A stretch of DNA of 64,000 nt, from contig JAKSXM010000014.1 in assembly GCA_022575985.1 (NCBI GenBank), positions 26,598,001-26,662,000 of the forward strand, given 5' to 3'. The position numbers were made by a program, and so were the translations under genes. Positions 59,560-64,000 of the stretch are shown here, one piece after another. The DNA is from Anagrus nilaparvatae. Its lineage: Eukaryota; Arthropoda; Insecta; Hymenoptera; Mymaridae. A model generated the notes under the pieces. That model saw only the letters and a list, made by a program, of their open reading frames with translations, did no database searches and was not told where the DNA came from. The first letter of the stretch is position 1, and the number at the start of each line of letters is the position of its first letter.

Positions 59560-60491
59560 TTGCCTACGATAAAAAAAAAAGATAATTAGCGTTTATAAGC
59601 AAAGGTAGTTAGCGCTTTTTAAGCAAAGCGTTACAAACTTGCAAGGCCCCATAACTTGCCCTGAAAACCCCATCTAAGAACTTGCATTGCCCCTTAACTC
59701 CATTAATGACCCATGGAAATCCTACTTCAATGTAGTTTTCATTTTAATACTAAAAGACAACAATTTGTTTTGTACGGTGCCATTTTAAGACATTTTAAGG
59801 CATTGAGTTCAAGGAAAAACTTGAGCAGGCCATAAACCATTAAGGATAATACCTGAAGTCGTCTTCATACCTAGTATATACCTTGTAAATTTTATATATT
59901 TTAGCCTTTTAACTCCATTCTCAAAACATTTATAGAGCCATTTCAAAAAGACATAGACTTCCTTAAAAAAATATAGAAATTACAAATGTAACTCAAGCTT
60001 TCATAAATAATCACTGATTTTTGCGAGGATTTTTGTTTTAGTGCTTTTACAGTTTTCTCCAGAGCCCCAATTCTCCAGCAAACAAGGTAAAAATTTAGAA
60101 GAAATTGCTGCAAAAGATAGCAATCATATGGAGAAAGTTAAACAGAATAAATTATTTGTTTATTGAATTAATGAAAACTTTTTGAAAAAAAATTTGAATA
60201 TTTTAAAGTTTAAAACAAAAAAATTTTTAAGTTTCCTGTACTTATTAAGTAAGAAAATTTTTTCTATTTCAAAAAAGAAAAATGAATACTTCCAAAGCAC
60301 GTTCAATAAGTTTTAGTTTGAGAAAAGAAAAAAAAATGTATAAAATATTGAAGTCTTATGGGAGTATATCTTCATAAGTTGTAAATGTATGTTACTTACA
60401 TCATAGTAAAAAAAAATAATAAAAGAAAAATAAGTTAAGACTATATAATATTGCGTTGAAAGATACTACCTGTCATACTAACTGCACGTTA

Positions 60492-60522
<31 letters not shown>

Positions 60523-63014
60523 AATAAAATTTAAAATAAAAGAAAAAAAACTATAAAGAAGAAAGAAGTACAAAGGAAATGTGAAAACCGTGCGAATGAT
60601 TACAGAAGATATGTATAGGAAATATCTTTTAGTTATAGATAATATAAAATAAATTTTATAGTCTATAGGAAAAAAAAATTTTTTTTTAAGAGATGAGAAA
60701 AAGATGAAAATAAAAAAAGGATTTAAATGAGTTTTAAGTTATTTTTAATATGAAATATGTTCACAGGTTTTTCAGAAAATATGCAAAAGTTCATTTGAAT
60801 CAAAGTGGATGAAAAAAATCAAAGCTTTCTATAGAAAATATGATCAAAAACTTAATTATTTTTTGGATTTTAAATTTTTACCAGAAAAAGAATGTTTATT
60901 TTTTTATTTTATGATAAATTAGAGATTCAATGCCAACTTGGTCCAAATGATGGTACTCAAGGGCCTGTTAGGGTTCTAATGGCTGTGATTATTAAATAAT
61001 TATAATAAATAAATTGAATGCCTGACTTTGTTAATGGTGAGATGGTGATCTTTAATGAATATACAAGGTTTTATATTAACAAACTATATATTTTATTAAA
61101 ATTTACTTATAACTTTAAGACTGAATACATGATCGTCTCTATTTTACATGAATGTTGCTCTGATACACTAATATATAATTCAATTCCTCTTTTATTATTT
61201 TACACTTGTAGAAATCGATCCAAAATATTTTTGTCTGAATCAATTTTTGGACCCAAAAATCGAATCTTCTGGGATATTTCGTAAAAGTATTAAGTACCAA
61301 AAAGAAAAATATTTTTTAACGTAAAATCAGCATTTGGCATAAAATAGTAACCAAATTTTGAATAAATTTACTTAAAAAGCCATAAACACAAAAATGGCTG
61401 CCAAAAATCGAAAATTGGACCTAGAAAGCTTAAAATTGGTGTAAAGATTTATTTTTAATTGTTGTATTTCGGGGAAAAAATAGTTTTTTAAAAAATTCTT
61501 GACCTATTTACAAATCCCTTATATATAAAATAAGTTTGAGACTTTCCTCATCGTAATATTTCATTTAACAAAATTATAAAGTTTGTTTTGTATTTAAAAA
61601 ATAAATAAAATAATAATGATAAATAGATAAATAAATATTATTTATGAATTTCTAGAAATAAAATATGTAAAAGGTAATTTTATGAAAATTTGCATCATTT
61701 TTTAGAACCTTGATAAAAATTTAATTTAAAGGATAAAAAATTTGTCCTTTTATTCAATATCTCAAATTATCTTCCTGCAATAAATTAAATTCTGTCTTCA
61801 AGTTTATATTTAATTTTCATGAATTCTTATATTGATTAACACTCAAATAAATATAATAAATTTTAAACAAATAAACAAAAATTTAATCTTATTATTATAC
61901 AAACGTGAGAATGTTCTCATTAAAATTTAATGACTATTTTCATGAAAGTATTAAATGACTTATTTCATTGTATAATACACATGTATATGCACATAATATT
62001 GATAAAACTTTGAAAACTAACAATATAATATATGAATACCTATTTATAGAGTAGGTAAAAATAAGTCATTTCTCATATTTTCTTATTATTTTTTGACATG
62101 AATTGTATTTTATTCTACTATATTATGTATCGTCAACAATGATTTAGTGATGAGACATTTACTCTTTAAAAAAATGAAGGCTATTTTTATTTATATAAAA
62201 AGCGATCATATACTTTTTTGAATGGAAAGTATCTTGACATCATTAATAAAAGTCAAATGTAATAAACAACCCCTTATTTAGGTAATATTTATAAATTACC
62301 AAAAAAAAAATGTACTTTACATTGTATGGTGAATTTTTTAGTGAACCAGATATTGGACTTAATTATTTGAGGTACGTGATCTGTTGGAAATTCAGTCAAC
62401 AAATCAATTAAATTCTGCTAAACCAAATCAGATTACGAAAACATTTTTTGAATCTTAAATTTTAATAATAAAATAAGTTTCATTATTTAATTTGATTACA
62501 TTAGCAGAAGATAGGATAACATGAAATACCTTGATGATATTTGAAAAAGAAAACTTAGATTTATTAATTTATAAAATTTTTTGTAATAAGTATTATTTTA
62601 AATGGTTTTAAACTTTAAATTTATAATATTAGATCTCCTATATTTATACAATCACAAGTTCATTTTAATTGCGAGAAAAATTTTTAGAAAAAACCCATAT
62701 GTATATTTTCAAAATGCATATTATATTTTTAAATTTTTAATTTCCAAAAAAATAAAATTTATTGTTTAAATATTGATTTACTCTACCTGATTTGAATAAA
62801 AAGAACTCTTATAAATTTCTGCACTTGTGACATTATATTATTTATTTATCGTTATTTATTAAATTAAAAAAAATATTATTTTAAAATTTATACTCGTTAA
62901 ATTAAAAATGACTTATTAATTACTCGTAAAATTTTCTTTTGAGCTTTCTGTCTGACGTCTTTTGCATTAATTAACGTAATCAACAAAAAAAAAGTATTAA
63001 AAGAATTTACATCC
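59560..63014. other. AT-rich DNA without recognised genes
   Basis: A modestly GC-richer patch at 59600-59720 contains ACTTGCAAGGCCCC, ACTTGCCCTG and ACTTGCATTGCCCC. It may be a short local repeat of an ACTTGC phrase. A 27-base T run lies at 60492-60518. A forward frame at 61018-61284 has no domain or intron partners and is not accepted. Confidence 0.5.
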
Positions 63015-63273
63015 CAGGCACGTATCCAGAAAATTTTTTTGAGAGGGGCCAAAAAATTTTGGAGGGGGCCAGAACCTAATAATGTTAAACTTGTAGTTTA
63101 AATTTCTTAAATGTCAATCAAAATTTAATTGTTCCTTATTTTAAATTGTTTAAAAGCAATAATTGTTGACAAAAAAATTTTTAGTTTTTGAAATAAAGGT
63201 AAAAAATGTTGCTATTTTTTAAAAAAATTTTCATTTTGGGGGCTCCATGGCCCCTCCTCTGGATACGTGCCTG
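63015..63273. mobile_element. MITE, CAGGCACGTATCC family, copy 3 (best preserved)
   Basis: CAGGCACGTATCCAGA is perfectly inverted at both ends over 15-16 bp, bounding 259 bp. G/C-rich subterminal blocks (GAGGGGCC, GGAGGGGGCCAGAACC) flank an AT core. The orientation is opposite to copies 1 and 2. The immediate flanks (ATCC and TACT) do not match, so the target duplication has been lost or was not formed. Confidence 0.85.
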
Positions 63274-63551
63274 TACTTTCTAATATAAAAATATTTACTT
63301 TGTCGCTTTTTATTCATAAAAAAGTAATAACGCAAATTTTCGTTATCTTATCTCATTAATAAATATATAACAAATATAGAACTAGAACTGAATTATTATA
63401 GCTAAAAGTATTCACGTCACTTCGTTTATAAATTCAAAGATGTTTTACATATAAAATTAAATTTTGTTGAGTATTTTAGTAATATTTTAAAACTAATTGA
63501 GTAAAGTTGGTTGTTAATAAAATTCTATATTTTTAATTTTATTTATTTAAA
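63274..63551. other. Upstream region of the GARS-like gene
   Basis: This AT-rich sequence should contain the promoter and 5' UTR of the downstream gene. I see no motif that can be named with confidence. Confidence 0.4.
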
Positions 63552-63785
63552 ATGAATTTTTCTTATTCTATTTTGATTATTGGAAATAATGGGAAAGAAA
63601 ATTCGGTTTGTTGGAAATTAGTTCAATCAGATATTGTACGTACTTTTTAATTATAATTTTTTGTTTTTTATTAATACAAATAATGTTGATTATAGATAAA
63701 AAATATTTATATAATTCAAAATAATCCATGGATTGAACGAGAGTCTAAGGTGAAATTGATTAATAAAAATCTAAAAAATCCTGAA
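63552..63785 (+). CDS. GARS/GART-like N-terminus, first two exons (partial)
   Basis: Two exons (63552-63635 and 63696-63785) join in phase 0 through a GT-AG intron and are followed by a GTAAGT donor; the rest lies beyond the window. The product begins MNFSYSILIIGNNGKENSV, then CWKLVQSD, IKNIYIIQNNPW and KVKLINKNLKN. This matches the start of glycinamide ribonucleotide synthetase (phosphoribosylamine-glycine ligase), the first domain of the trifunctional cytosolic purine enzyme GART. The family normally shows a VLVIGSGGREHALAWKLAQS-like opening and an APGN turn. Here GSGGREH is GNNGKEN and APGN is IQNN, so binding residues are altered. The start is the first ATG in frame, at the usual distance of a few residues from the strand-1 motif. 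It could be a fast-evolving orthologue, a non-catalytic paralogue or a decaying copy; 58 codons are too few to decide. Confidence 0.6.
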
Positions 63786-64000
63786 GTAAGTAAAAAAAAA
63801 TAATTAAATTAAAAATATTTACTTTTTTTTTTTCGTAACCACGTAAGCATAAAAATTTCACGACCTTGATACATAATTTATTATCTTCTCTTCACCCAAG
63901 AACAAAAAATGTGCAAAAAATATTTCAAAGATTTGAAGGGCCGCGGAAACTGATTAAAAATATATTTTATTCTAATCCTTTCAAGTATTTTTGACAGCGG
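63786..64000. other. Intron of the GARS-like gene up to the window edge
   Basis: After the donor at 63786 no acceptor with a convincing continuation of the protein was found before 64000, so this is read as intron sequence. The end is somewhat GC-richer (GAAGGGCCGCGGAAACTG). Confidence 0.4.

Noticed and set aside
61018..61284. 88-codon forward frame
   Set aside because: No domain or splice partners, and composition is like the surrounding AT-rich DNA.

Overview
The window is very AT-rich (roughly 20-25% G+C by eye) nuclear DNA from a eukaryote. Spliced genes with short GT-AG introns, Tigger/pogo, hAT-like and non-LTR elements, many MITEs and long poly-A/T tracts point to an arthropod, most likely an insect with a compact-intron, AT-extreme genome. 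I cannot name the species. Only two protein-coding loci of host type can be supported; nearly everything else is repeat DNA or featureless AT-rich sequence.

Layout. 1-28.5 kb: gene-free, with dispersed foldbacks (801-987, 4874-4940, 14249-14366, 14546-14865), MITEs (11035-11160, 13846-14084, 20567-20642, 23931-24175), degenerate tandem arrays (4291-5290), copies of three interspersed families called A, B and C here, and a GC-rich island at 17773-17995. 28.5-33.3 kb: a nest of insertions. A TIR element (28780-29685) splits a family C repeat, a TATCG-rich block lies next to it, and a hAT-like element with an exact 8-bp target duplication (31097-32618) carries a family A copy; a long-TIR MITE follows (32719-33310). 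34.0-36.1 kb: a complete seven-exon eIF4A-type DEAD-box gene whose frame is open throughout but whose motifs II, III and V are altered. 40.2-49.1 kb: one family A copy interrupted by two TA-site insertions, a 1.1-kb internally deleted Tigger element and a 7.57-kb TIR-bounded element without recognisable genes. The large element is built from satellite-like arrays, a nested 1.63-kb TIR element and a near-perfect palindrome with two 578-bp arms. 49.1-56.6 kb is mostly empty. 56.6-57.4 kb: a foldback element whose loop is a diverged piece of 28S rRNA. 58.6-59.3 kb: the decayed RNase H end of a non-LTR retrotransposon. 63.55 kb to the window edge: the first two exons of a GARS/GART-like purine-biosynthesis gene, also altered at its nucleotide-binding signature.

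No operon-like or pathway relationship links the two genes. What they share is an intact exon-intron structure together with substitutions in catalytic or binding motifs, inside DNA packed with nested mobile elements. That combination suits divergent paralogues in a repeat-rich, possibly low-recombination compartment, which is an inference. Identities to known families rest on motif recognition without database searches; all coordinates were read by hand.
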